A program made the position numbers and the translations under genes. A stretch of DNA of 15,831 nt from the NCBI GenBank assembly GCA_000431275.1, contig HF989162.1, forward strand, positions 9,974-25,804, in the 5' to 3' direction. Shown piece by piece: positions 1 through 7,150 of the stretch (position 1 is its first letter; each line of letters begins with the position of its first letter). This DNA is from Prevotella sp. CAG:755 (GTDB taxonomy: Bacteria > Bacteroidota > Bacteroidia > Bacteroidales > Bacteroidaceae). The notes beneath the pieces were generated by a model that searched no databases, was not told where the DNA came from, and saw only the letters and a program-made list of their open reading frames with translations.

Positions 1-1047
1 GAGCAGCCGGCGACTGTCAGGCGAGATATCGTTCAGCCAGGCACTGCACGACCCGAAAGTCAGCCGTTGCATGAGCCCCGTGGCGAGATCGAAACGATAG
101 AGTGCCGTCCGGTTGCGCCATCCAGGCATGCGGTCGTCCGGTTCATAGATGCGTTTCAACGCGCCGGCATCTTTCGGCCCCTCCTCGGTGAGGCTGAACA
201 CAAGATAGCTTTCATCAGGCGAGATGGTGAAGCCTCCGTCGGGCACACCAGTAGCCACGACGGTTTCCCGGCCCGAAAGCGGGTCGAACGTTACGAGCTG
301 GCGTCCTTCGGCCGAAGGACGCGTAAAACATAGCACGTCGCGACGGGGCATCCAGCGCAGACCCGTGGCCTCGTCGCGCTGCCACAGGTAGCGTCCGGAA
401 CGTGTCTCCGTCACCGTTGTGCGGTAAATGTTGCTCCCGTCAGGCTTGGTCTCATAATAACCGGTGACCAAGTATTTCCCAGACGGCGACAGGCTCACGC
501 TGCGATAGTGCGGACCATAGAGCATCTCTGCCATCGTGTACATCCGCTGGCCGTCCGCCAACGGACGCAGGCCGCTGAGATCGTCGCCAACCCACTCCAT
601 ACGTAGCGTGTCGGGGTGCTCCGGCGTAGTCAATACTGCCAACCGGACGTCCTTCGTGCCCGGCGTGAGTTTCAGTTCGCCCTTCACTTCTTTGTCGCCG
701 ACGTAAGCCTTATACGCTTTGACACCATCCACTTTGAGCGTGGCTTTTGTAAAGCGGGTAACGTTGAACGAACCTTGCACGACGCGCAGCGTGCCTGTCT
801 TCCCCGACGGGAGTGCTGCGCCCAGCGCCAAGGTCTTCTCGCTGCCGTCGGGCTGGAAACGGGTCGGCTTGTTCAGGCGCAGAAACTCCTCGAAGTCGAA
901 CGCCTTGTGCTTCATGTTGACCGTATCAGTACGATAGGGTTCACCCACGTCAAAACTGCGCAGGAGCGTCACCTGCTTGACAGTAAGCGTGTCGGCGGAC
1001 AGCCCCACGGGCGCCAGCGCCAACATGAACAGAAACAGTTTCTTCAT
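1..1047 (-). CDS. S9-family (prolyl oligopeptidase/DPP-type) peptidase, N-terminal part only
   Basis: This is the first 349 codons of a gene that runs off the window edge with no stop codon. The ATG at 1047 opens a clear signal peptide: MKK, a hydrophobic stretch, and probable cleavage after LSA near residue 18, so the product is exported to the periplasm or beyond. What follows reads like the beta-propeller half of S9 serine peptidases. Blades contain phrases such as SVSLSPSGKYLVTGYY, GGFTISPDESYLVFSL and WLNDISPDSRRLL, and the segment RIYEPDDRMPGWRNRTALYRF is typical of Bacteroidales members. The catalytic Ser-Asp-His domain would lie beyond base 1 and cannot be checked. The family removes N-terminal dipeptides or cleaves after proline; exact specificity is not readable here. 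The start lies 19 bases after the helicase stop codon and no promoter is visible in that gap, so it is probably the third gene of the mltF-like operon. Confidence 0.8.
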   Translation of the reverse strand, partial: MKKLFLFMLALAPVGLSADTLTVKQVTLLRSFDVGEPYRTDTVNMKHKAFDFEEFLRLNKPTRFQPDGSEKTLALGAALPSGKTGTLRVVQGSFNVTRFTKATLKVDGVKAYKAYVGDKEVKGELKLTPGTKDVRLAVLTTPEHPDTLRMEWVGDDLSGLRPLADGQRMYTMAEMLYGPHYRSVSLSPSGKYLVTGYYETKPDGSNIYRTTVTETRSGRYLWQRDEATGLRWMPRRDVLCFTRPSAEGRQLVTFDPLSGRETVVATGVPDGGFTISPDESYLVFSLTEEGPKDAGALKRIYEPDDRMPGWRNRTALYRFDLATGLMQRLTFGSCSAWLNDISPDSRRLL

Positions 1048-1066
1048 TGTCGATGATATTAATAGG

Positions 1067-4000
1067 TTAATAAATGTGTCCGTTGATGATCTCACTTTCT
1101 CTGATCAACTCACGATACAGAGGACTGCGGTTTAGCAGGAGGTCGTTGCCCACGACTATCAGTTGCATCCTCGCCCTTGTGACAGCGACGTTCAGTTTGC
1201 GGTCGACTGGCCTTCCGTCCACTTGCTGCACAGCGGAAAGGAGGCCGAGCTGGTAGGGTTGGCTGATAGTCGTGCTGAAAATGATGTGGTCGCGCTGGCT
1301 TCCCTGGTAGCACTCCACGGTGTCCACGGTGATGCTTCCAGCGTCCGTGATGCCCCGCCGGGAAAGCGCCTGACGGACCATGGCGATCTGGTTGCGGAAT
1401 GGCACGATTATACCGACCTGACGCCCTGCGTCGAATGGCAGACGGTTCAAGGTGTAAAGCCGCCCTATGGCCTCAACCAGCGCAGACACGGCTTCGGCCT
1501 CGGCTGCATTGGCCTTGTTGTTAGCCACCGGACGGTCCGGCCGCACAGGCAGGAAGCCCAGCCTCACTCCGGCAATGGCGCGCGACAGGCCCTGTCCCAC
1601 TTGCGCAAACGGCAGTTTCCCCAACTGGTGTGGCAAAGGAACAGGACGCAGCCTGCCGGCATAGAAAAGCTGATTGACATAATCGCTAATGGCCGGGTGC
1701 ATCCGTCCTTGGCAGTCGAGCCAGCCGTAGCTGTCCGTCCGCCCCCATCCGCACAGTAGCCCGTAAAGCCGCTCAAAAAGAGAGTTACTCAGGTCGGTCA
1801 GTCCGACCTCGCGCAAACGGGCATCCGAAACGCGGGTGTCGCGTTCGGGCTGCACGACCACAGCCGGAAGCTGTTTGTGGTCGCCGATAAGAATGAATTT
1901 CCCAATCAGCGGCTCGCCGTCAGCAGCCGCGCATAAAAGAGGAAGCAGATGAGGTTCAAGAATCTGGGAAGCTTCGTCGACGATGACTGCCTCAAAACGC
2001 TTGAAAGCCAAAAGTCCGATGTTCCCCGACAGGGTCGCAACGGTTCCGACGACGACGGGCACGCGCCGCAAGGATGCGGCTACTTCTTCACGCCGCGTCA
2101 GGCCGCCGGCCCACTGCGAAAGAAGATGAGCCCTGTACTGAGGAGCGCACGTCTGTTCTACACCGATGCGCACGTAGTCTGTGGGAGGGTCAAGCGTCTC
2201 CAGCATCTGGCAAATCTCGTCCACTGCCCGGTTCGTGTATGCCGACAGAAGCAAGCTCCTGCCGGGCCGGGCAGCGTTTTCGAGCAGGAACTCCTCGACC
2301 ATGGCCCGGAGGGCTACACTCGTCTTCCCTGTCCCTGGGGGCCCGACAAGGAGATAATAATCGCGGGCCTGCTTGGCAGAAAGGACAATGGAAGCGACCG
2401 CTTCGTTGGCATAGTGTCCGCACAACGTCACATCCTCATCGCGCGCAGGCTGGCGCAGTCCCAAAAGAAGGCGCTTACGGCTATCGGGCGCTGTCAGGAA
2501 CTGGTAAAGTCCCCGATAGGCTTGGACAAAAACAGAATCAGAGCTATCGTGCTCAACGGCATAGCTGCTGTCCGCGGGCAATACCTTTGCGTTGCGTTGG
2601 GCGTAAGTGAGCTGAACGATGAGGACTTCGTCGGTCAGACTTTCGATATATCCCCGGAAGAGCTGATGGTTCGTCACGTTGTCCTCCGGGCCGTTCCAGG
2701 CATAGAGCTGGACCATCTCGCCTTCTGCGAAGCCGGGCAGGAAATCCGGCCCGTAGTCGGGCAGCGAAAAGACAAGGCGACTGATGCCACGGTCCCCCTC
2801 GGCCGCCTGCAGGCGCAGGCTGGTCAGGATGTCGCCCGACAGCCGCTTGGCCTCTACGCCGGCCGTCCACACACGGGCAAAGCCCCGTGTCGAATCAGGA
2901 CGGTTGTCACCGATTTTCGCAAAATAGTGCTCACGTTTCAGGAAAGCGAGGAAAGCGTTGAAGTAGCACCCGACAAGCGCGTTCTCGCCGTCGGCATCTG
3001 GTGCATAGCGGTGCAGGACGTCGCACATGCGTTCGAGGGGCGGACGCATGTATTCCTCGAAAAAGCGATTGTTCATTTTACGCTCATTGAGCGTATCGAC
3101 ATCAAGCCGGTCGAGTACGCCCGCAAGCCCGTCGCGCCGCAACTGTCTTTCAAGGCAGACAATGCCGTTGCGCAAGCGCATGGCAGCTGCAATGGCGTCG
3201 CCCGAGCTGCGCTCGTCATAAAGGACAGGATAGCGGGAATAGAACAAGTAAGTATGGATGTCCTGATAGGGCAGCCCGAAGTTATAATGAAGGATTGCCT
3301 TGTACAGTCCCATCTGCAACGCATGCGGCACCTGTGGACGCGGATTATGGCCAAAGTCGTCCGCACGTCCGCTTTTCAGTTCCACAACACGGCGGTGGTC
3401 AAGGGTCATCACGTCCAACCGTCCACGCAAGCCCATCGCCTCGCAGATAAACGAGGGTTCGAGCACAAGCCGGTCGGCGGCCAGCCCGTTCCCGGGCGCC
3501 GTGAAATCAGCGGTTACAACCTGACGGATATGACAATAGTGCTCATAGGCTTTATCGAAATAGCTGGCATCGACATTGTCGGGCAATGTCGCGTAGTCCA
3601 GGAGATGCTCGCGGAAATGCGCCTGCATCGACCGCACGAAAGCCTCGCGCGCCGGGGCATCGGTGCCGCCGTTGATGCAGTCGTCCATAAAGCTGTTAGC
3701 CGCTTCACCGAGGAGGATGGGGAGCGTCGCATGGCGGGGCGCAAACTGGTCGAGCAGGTAGTTGAACGGATGGCTGCCATAGGGTTTGACACAGGCTGCA
3801 AGACGACTGACGTCTAGCAGGAAGTCGGGTTCAAGCACGAGCATAGAGGGATACAGCTCCCGTCCATGCCGGACACAGTCGAGGGCATTGAGCTGCATGC
3901 CCGGCTCGGCCTGATGAAGAATAGGGTTGCCAGACTGACAGACAACGCGCAGGGTCTCGCCCTCGGGCGTATCTGAACTCACGGCGTCAAGACCGCTGTC

Positions 4001-4447
4001 GTCCACGCCGACAACTGTCAGACGGATGCAACGGAAGTGCTCTCCGGTCGCAGTGACAGGATTTTCTGTCAGTATTCCAGTTTTTCCTGCCGCTGCGATC
4101 GCCTGCACCAAGTCGCCGGGCAGCGGGAAGGCATAGAGCGATGAGAGCCACACGCAAAGCGCAGCCCAGTCGCGACGATAGCTTTCTTCGGAGGGTTCGG
4201 CCTCATGGTTCAGCACAAGCCGGGCATTGCGACGGGCGTGGTCGACTGCGTGATAATCGATGCCGCGATGCTGACAAACGGAATAGAGCCGCGAGAACAG
4301 CCCGGAGTATTCGGCATGGCTATGGGCGGTCTCCTCTATGCAGACACGACGCATGAGCTCCTGCAAGCGCCGGTAACGCTCCACAAGCCCGACGTGCCCG
4401 TCCTTCAAAGCCCGCAACTCGTCGACATATACTTCTTCCTTATTCAC
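1067..4447 (-). CDS. Dna2-like fusion protein: PD-(D/E)XK nuclease plus superfamily 1 helicase
   Basis: An 1126-residue cytoplasmic protein predicted to cut and unwind DNA. The N-terminal third (1 to about 320) is not recognised. A nuclease domain of the Cas4/Dna2/RecB type follows: GLRGRLD (Asp345), then VVELKSG (Glu356, Lys358) and a Q378xxxY382 motif. Residues about 555-650 look like the beta-barrel of SF1B helicases. The helicase motor has all its motifs: Walker A GPPGTGKT (702-709), DEAS (Asp824-Glu825), GDHKQLP (855-861), a motif V segment DTVECYQGSQRDH, and motif VI VAVTRARMQ (1087-1095). The start is GTG at 4447, overlapping the end of the upstream gene by 8 bases (GTGAATAA), which suggests translational coupling; the next Met is residue 32. 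I see no Dna2/Cas4-style cysteine cluster after the nuclease motifs. Residues 120-136 contain an in-frame 21-base-period repeat related to intergenic repeats elsewhere in the window. The nuclease-helicase assignment is firm; the biological role (repair, replication or defence) is unknown. Confidence 0.88.
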   Translation of the reverse strand: MNKEEVYVDELRALKDGHVGLVERYRRLQELMRRVCIEETAHSHAEYSGLFSRLYSVCQHRGIDYHAVDHARRNARLVLNHEAEPSEESYRRDWAALCVWLSSLYAFPLPGDLVQAIAAAGKTGILTENPVTATGEHFRCIRLTVVGVDDSGLDAVSSDTPEGETLRVVCQSGNPILHQAEPGMQLNALDCVRHGRELYPSMLVLEPDFLLDVSRLAACVKPYGSHPFNYLLDQFAPRHATLPILLGEAANSFMDDCINGGTDAPAREAFVRSMQAHFREHLLDYATLPDNVDASYFDKAYEHYCHIRQVVTADFTAPGNGLAADRLVLEPSFICEAMGLRGRLDVMTLDHRRVVELKSGRADDFGHNPRPQVPHALQMGLYKAILHYNFGLPYQDIHTYLFYSRYPVLYDERSSGDAIAAAMRLRNGIVCLERQLRRDGLAGVLDRLDVDTLNERKMNNRFFEEYMRPPLERMCDVLHRYAPDADGENALVGCYFNAFLAFLKREHYFAKIGDNRPDSTRGFARVWTAGVEAKRLSGDILTSLRLQAAEGDRGISRLVFSLPDYGPDFLPGFAEGEMVQLYAWNGPEDNVTNHQLFRGYIESLTDEVLIVQLTYAQRNAKVLPADSSYAVEHDSSDSVFVQAYRGLYQFLTAPDSRKRLLLGLRQPARDEDVTLCGHYANEAVASIVLSAKQARDYYLLVGPPGTGKTSVALRAMVEEFLLENAARPGRSLLLSAYTNRAVDEICQMLETLDPPTDYVRIGVEQTCAPQYRAHLLSQWAGGLTRREEVAASLRRVPVVVGTVATLSGNIGLLAFKRFEAVIVDEASQILEPHLLPLLCAAADGEPLIGKFILIGDHKQLPAVVVQPERDTRVSDARLREVGLTDLSNSLFERLYGLLCGWGRTDSYGWLDCQGRMHPAISDYVNQLFYAGRLRPVPLPHQLGKLPFAQVGQGLSRAIAGVRLGFLPVRPDRPVANNKANAAEAEAVSALVEAIGRLYTLNRLPFDAGRQVGIIVPFRNQIAMVRQALSRRGITDAGSITVDTVECYQGSQRDHIIFSTTISQPYQLGLLSAVQQVDGRPVDRKLNVAVTRARMQLIVVGNDLLLNRSPLYRELIRESEIINGHIY
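4029..4091 (-). repeat. In-frame copy of the 21-base repeat inside the helicase gene
   Basis: On the minus strand three 21-base units start at 4091, 4070 and 4049. They begin GGCAGGAAAAAC, GACAGAAAATCC and GACCGGAGAG. The first matches array A unit 1 at 15 of 21 positions, and the second shares GACAGAAAATCC exactly with array B. They encode helicase residues 120-136, AGKTGILTENPVTATGE, a seven-residue-period stretch in the unassigned N-terminal region. Confidence 0.5.
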
Positions 4448-5675
4448 CTTCGACCTCGCTGAACGCTGCGTCCGTAGGCCGCAGGATTTTCACTTTCTTT
4501 GCGTAGCGGTTGTGCTTCGTGGCGCGCTTTGGCTCAGAGTATGCCGCTCCCGACGCGACGCTCGGCCCGTTGCCCGGCACGCCGCCGTACGAGCGCCAGA
4601 TGTCCATAATGGACGACACGTAGTTGTATGTCTCACTCCCGATCATATACCCGTGCTTCACAACGGGGTCTCGATAATAACGGGGACTGCTCAAACCAAG
4701 CACGTAGCGGCTGACATTGTCCCAACGTGTCGGGTCCTGACCGTGCTTGCGGCAAAGGGCCATTGCATCACGGATGTGGTAATAACCTCCATTGTAGGCC
4801 GCCAGCACGAACTTGATGCGCTCTCCCCCGTCACGTATTTCCTGAAAACTTTGCGACAGTTCACGGATGTAGCGGGCTGCGGCCGCCACGTTCTCTGCCG
4901 GATCGTGAACGCGTTCCGGGCTGAGCCCAAGGTGGCGTGCCGTGGCTGGCATGATCTGCATAAGTCCCTGTGCGCCAGCCCAAGATACGGCGTCGGGGTC
5001 AAAGCCGGACTCTTGGTAACACTGGGCCGCAAGCAGTTTCCAGTCCCATCCCGTCACGCGCGATGCGGCCTTGAAATGAGCGTCATACTCCGAAATGATA
5101 CCCTTGGCGCGCGACAGGTACCGCGCCCGGACACGGCGGCGAACCTGATGACGCTCCTGCTGCTGCGTCTGCTCCTGGCTGATTAGCTGGTGGGCAATGT
5201 CGGGCGTGTACCAGTCTTTCAAGGCTTTTGCCAACTCCGGAGCATCGCTGCGGACTGCCCACGACAGTTTCCCGCCATCGGCTGTGACACCGCTGGCCAC
5301 AAGATGATGTTCCCTGATGTAACTGACTGGAAGGGGATATGCTACGACATCAGCTTCGGCTGCCGCCAACGCTTCGCACAGTTCCGCCGAATCGCGATAT
5401 AATTCGACACGTAAGCGCACTCCGACACGCTGGGCAAAATGTTCGGCCAGGTAATACTGCAAACCAAGTGCACGGCCGTGGTATTCATAATAGCTCTCAG
5501 GGCCGTTAAGCGTTGCCACGATGAGCTCGCCTGCCTCTTGGATACGTGTCAGGTCGTAGGCTGGTGTTTCCGCCTCGGTCGAAGGGGCGAACGCCGCATT
5601 GCCCGGCGTTTCCGGCGTCTTTTGGCACGACGCAAGGACGCAGGAGATGAAAAAAAGAAGCAATAGGTGTCGCAA
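4440..5675 (-). CDS. MltF-like membrane-bound lytic murein transglycosylase (lipoprotein)
   Basis: A 411-residue lipoprotein that should cleave peptidoglycan glycan strands non-hydrolytically to 1,6-anhydromuramyl ends. The signal peptide ends in the lipobox LASC (Cys17), so it is lipid-anchored in the cell envelope. Residues about 42-165 resemble a solute-binding SBP_bac_3 domain (GELIVATLNGPESYYEYHG, then ALAAAEADVVAYPL). Residues about 198-330 form an SLT goose-lysozyme-like domain with catalytic Glu222 in QESGFDP, followed by GAQGLMQIMPATA and AAYNGG. Compared with Escherichia coli MltF, the binding domain goes from the first lobe straight to its last helix, so about 100 residues of lobe 2 appear to be missing. 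The start is TTG at 5675: an in-frame TAA lies directly upstream, and the first ATG codon would lose the signal peptide. It is the first gene of a probable operon with the helicase (8-base overlap) and the S9 peptidase. Confidence 0.85.
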   Translation of the reverse strand: MRHLLLLFFISCVLASCQKTPETPGNAAFAPSTEAETPAYDLTRIQEAGELIVATLNGPESYYEYHGRALGLQYYLAEHFAQRVGVRLRVELYRDSAELCEALAAAEADVVAYPLPVSYIREHHLVASGVTADGGKLSWAVRSDAPELAKALKDWYTPDIAHQLISQEQTQQQERHQVRRRVRARYLSRAKGIISEYDAHFKAASRVTGWDWKLLAAQCYQESGFDPDAVSWAGAQGLMQIMPATARHLGLSPERVHDPAENVAAAARYIRELSQSFQEIRDGGERIKFVLAAYNGGYYHIRDAMALCRKHGQDPTRWDNVSRYVLGLSSPRYYRDPVVKHGYMIGSETYNYVSSIMDIWRSYGGVPGNGPSVASGAAYSEPKRATKHNRYAKKVKILRPTDAAFSEVEGE

Positions 5676-5682
5676 TTATTTG

Positions 5683-5690
5683 TACTTTTG
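5683..5690 (+). promoter_or_regulatory. Bacteroidota -7 promoter box for the Dabb gene
   Basis: TACTTTTG matches the TAnnTTTG -7 consensus, 38 bases before the plus-strand start codon at 5729. No clear TTTG is found at the -33 position. It lies inside the start region of the minus-strand promoter at 5695-5702, so the two promoters face each other. Confidence 0.5.
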
Positions 5691-5694
5691 CAGG

Positions 5695-5702
5695 CAAAGT
5701 TA
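5695..5702 (-). promoter_or_regulatory. Bacteroidota -7 promoter box for the mltF-like operon
   Basis: On the minus strand 5702-5695 reads TAACTTTG, a perfect TAnnTTTG match. Transcription would begin around 5688-5690, giving a leader of only about 12-15 bases before the TTG start at 5675. The -33 region is TTTT rather than TTTG, so it is weaker than the tRNA promoters. Confidence 0.55.
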
Positions 5703-5728
5703 CAACTTCTCAATAAACTATAAAAGCA

Positions 5729-6028
5729 ATGATAAAGCATATCGTACTCTTTCAATTGAAGAAAGACCTGCCTGAAAATGAAAAGCAGGACATCATGAAA
5801 CAGTTCAAGGCGGGCATTATGGCTCTGCCGGCTGTCATTCCTTGCATCCGCCACATTGAAGTGGGCTTCAACACTAACCCTGACGAAGGATGGGACATCT
5901 GCCTGAACGGCGACTTCGACTCCCTTGATGACGTCCGTAGCTATTCTGCCAATCCGGCACATCAGGCCGTGTCGGGCGCCCTGAAACCGCACCTGTCGGG
6001 ACGGAGCTGCGTAGACTACGACTGCTGA
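5729..6028 (+). CDS. Dabb domain (stress-responsive alpha/beta barrel) protein
   Basis: A 99-residue, single-domain cytoplasmic protein. The start MIKHIVLFQLK, the central RHIEVGFN and the segment DICLNGDFDSLDDVRSYSANPAHQ are the hallmarks of the Dabb family (Pfam PF07876), small ferredoxin-like barrels that normally form dimers. Some plant and bacterial members respond to stress or act as cyclases, but no substrate can be deduced here. Length matches the family, so it is complete. It is the only plus-strand gene in the window. It diverges from the mltF-like gene, with which it shares a 53-base promoter region, and converges on the hypothetical gene at 6108-6734. The leader is A-rich (ATAAAAGCA before ATG), as usual in this phylum, with no Shine-Dalgarno sequence. 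Confidence 0.85.
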   Translation: MIKHIVLFQLKKDLPENEKQDIMKQFKAGIMALPAVIPCIRHIEVGFNTNPDEGWDICLNGDFDSLDDVRSYSANPAHQAVSGALKPHLSGRSCVDYDC

Positions 6029-6036
6029 AAGAAGAA

Positions 6037-6082
6037 AATCCCTGCTGCACGTTGGCCTCTCGGCTCCGGTGCAACAGGGATT
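6037..6082. terminator. Shared hairpin terminator between convergent genes
   Basis: AATCCCTGCTGCAC (6037-6050) pairs with GTGCAACAGGGATT (6069-6082) at 13 of 14 positions, with an 18-base loop. On the minus strand the stem is followed by TTTTCTTCTTTC, a good intrinsic terminator for the hypothetical gene ending at 6108. On the plus strand it sits 8 bases after the Dabb stop but lacks a strong T-run. Confidence 0.75.
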
Positions 6083-6107
6083 ACTCACTATATAACTCAC
6101 CAATAAA

Positions 6108-6734
6108 TTATCCTTCGTAAAACTCCCCGTCGAAGATTGGAGAGTCTGCGACCGGAGACGGCTGCGGAACTGCCACATTTTCCGGCAGACTATCACCGAT
6201 AAAACGGTAGGTATAACTGTTTCCTTTCGACGACGGGAACTGACTGCGGAGGTCGACATCCTGACGGTTTTTGAGATGATCGACAATCCGCTCATAGCAA
6301 TGCTGCGCGCTGTCGGCTTTCACATAAGCTGAAAAGCGTGTATCCTGATATTGGAACTTGCTGGTGCCGGGTATGGGAATAACGCGCTTGAAAACAATGG
6401 CTCCTTCATACCAGCCTGGCTGAATACTGTTAAGCTGGTTGAGCTTAGTTTCTTTACGCGCCTGTGCTTCTGTCACTTCATTGACAGGAGCCGCCTTTTT
6501 GTTCATTTTGAATTCAGCCAGCGTCTGTGCGACCGTTTTAATCAAGATAAAGTAAATACGTGGGCGGACTTTGTAACGCTTTGGATAAGGCATATCGCTC
6601 GCGGCGTAGTCTTTGATGTCTGCCACCAACGCAGGCGTAATCATGATTTCAGGTATTGAGGAGAGAAATTCAATAACTTCATCAACGCTACTCGCTACGG
6701 TTTCTTGATCAAAATAACGGACGTATAAGTTCAT
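6108..6734 (-). CDS. Conserved-looking protein of unknown function, 208 residues
   Basis: I do not assign a function. I chose ATG at 6734 (MNLYVRYFDQ) over the upstream GTG at 6752, because the extra six residues MFFVTL come from a T-run that belongs to a terminator-like hairpin. The sequence has a block YPKRYKVRPRIYF at about 50-62, a short linker with Lys and Ala around 75-100, a central segment WYEGAIVFKRVIPIPGTSKF, then a mixed helix and strand region and a Pro-rich acidic tail (about 184-208). There is no signal peptide or membrane helix, so it is probably cytoplasmic. My impression is that similar proteins occur as uncharacterised Bacteroidales genes; a homology search would settle this. 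It lies directly downstream of the tRNA cluster on the same strand, with no convincing promoter of its own, and ends at the shared terminator at 6037-6082. Confidence 0.75.
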   Translation of the reverse strand: MNLYVRYFDQETVASSVDEVIEFLSSIPEIMITPALVADIKDYAASDMPYPKRYKVRPRIYFILIKTVAQTLAEFKMNKKAAPVNEVTEAQARKETKLNQLNSIQPGWYEGAIVFKRVIPIPGTSKFQYQDTRFSAYVKADSAQHCYERIVDHLKNRQDVDLRSQFPSSKGNSYTYRFIGDSLPENVAVPQPSPVADSPIFDGEFYEG

Positions 6735-6743
6735 AAGAGTTAC

Positions 6744-6768
6744 AAAAAACACTTGCCCTCTCGGACAA
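6744..6768 (-). terminator. Terminator-like hairpin after the tRNA cluster
   Basis: On the minus strand TTGTCC (6768-6763) pairs with GGGCAA (6758-6753) around a GAGA tetraloop, followed by GTG and six T residues (6749-6744). The stem is short. It ends only 10 bases before the ATG of the hypothetical gene, so it could end the tRNA transcript or act as an attenuator. A second, looser inverted repeat lies upstream: GGAGGAG near 6784 and CTCCTCC near 6822 on the plus strand. Confidence 0.45.
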
Positions 6769-6844
6769 ATTCGTTATCCAACAGGAGGAGTATTGTTCAC
6801 CGAGTAAAAAGTTGTTTTATCTCCTCCCGACATTCTTAAAATTG

Positions 6845-6917
6845 AGCGGAAAACGAGACTCGAACTCGCGACCCCAACCTTGGCAAGGTTGTGCTCTACC
6901 AACTGAGCTATTTCCGC
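6845..6917 (-). tRNA. tRNA-Gly(GCC), second copy
   Basis: A 73-base cloverleaf. The acceptor pairs GCGGAAA with TTTCCGC, the D-arm is GCTCAGTTGGTAGAGC, the anticodon loop is TTGCCAA (anticodon GCC), and the T-arm contains GTTCGAGTC. The discriminator base is T and CCA is not encoded. The sequence is identical to the copy at 7151-7223. It is the last tRNA of the cluster. Confidence 0.95.
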
Positions 6918-6924
6918 AAGCAAG

Positions 6925-7008
6925 TGAAGAGGAGGAGACTCGAACTCCCACGACATAATCGTCACTACCCCCTCAAAGTAGCGCGTCTACCAATTCCGCC
7001 ACCTCTCC
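6925..7008 (-). tRNA. tRNA-Leu(GAG)
   Basis: An 84-base class II tRNA with a long variable arm. The acceptor pairs GGAGAGG with CCTCTTC (one G-U pair). The anticodon stem CTACT/GGTAG encloses TTGAGGG, giving anticodon GAG. The variable arm is GACGATTATGTC and the T-arm is GGGAGTTCGAGTCTCC. The discriminator is A and CCA is not encoded. It lies seven bases upstream of the last tRNA-Gly. Confidence 0.93.
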
Positions 7009-7034
7009 AAGTTTGCTCGTCAGACGAAACGAAG

Positions 7035-7117
7035 TGCCCAGAACAGGACTCGAACCTGCACGTCATTGCTAACACCAGTACCTGAAACTGGCGCGTCTAC
7101 CATTCCGCCACCTGGGC
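7035..7117 (-). tRNA. tRNA-Leu(CAG)
   Basis: An 83-base class II tRNA. The acceptor pairs GCCCAGG with TCTGGGC. The anticodon stem CCAGT/ACTGG encloses TTCAGGT, giving anticodon CAG. There is a long variable arm, the T-arm is GCAGGTTCGAGTCCTGT, and the discriminator is A without CCA. Confidence 0.93.
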
Positions 7118-7150
7118 CGCTCTTTTTCGTCTTTATCTGTCCAATAAATG

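Noticed and set aside
1949..3817. A 622-codon open frame on the plus strand opposite the helicase gene
   Set aside because: It is the antisense shadow of a GC-rich gene. It shows no recognisable domain, and the minus strand carries all the helicase and nuclease motifs.
5549..6295. A 248-codon minus-strand frame across the Dabb gene and the divergent promoters
   Set aside because: It overlaps two genes with clear family matches and crosses a terminator hairpin; the translation looks random and is rich in Arg and Ser.
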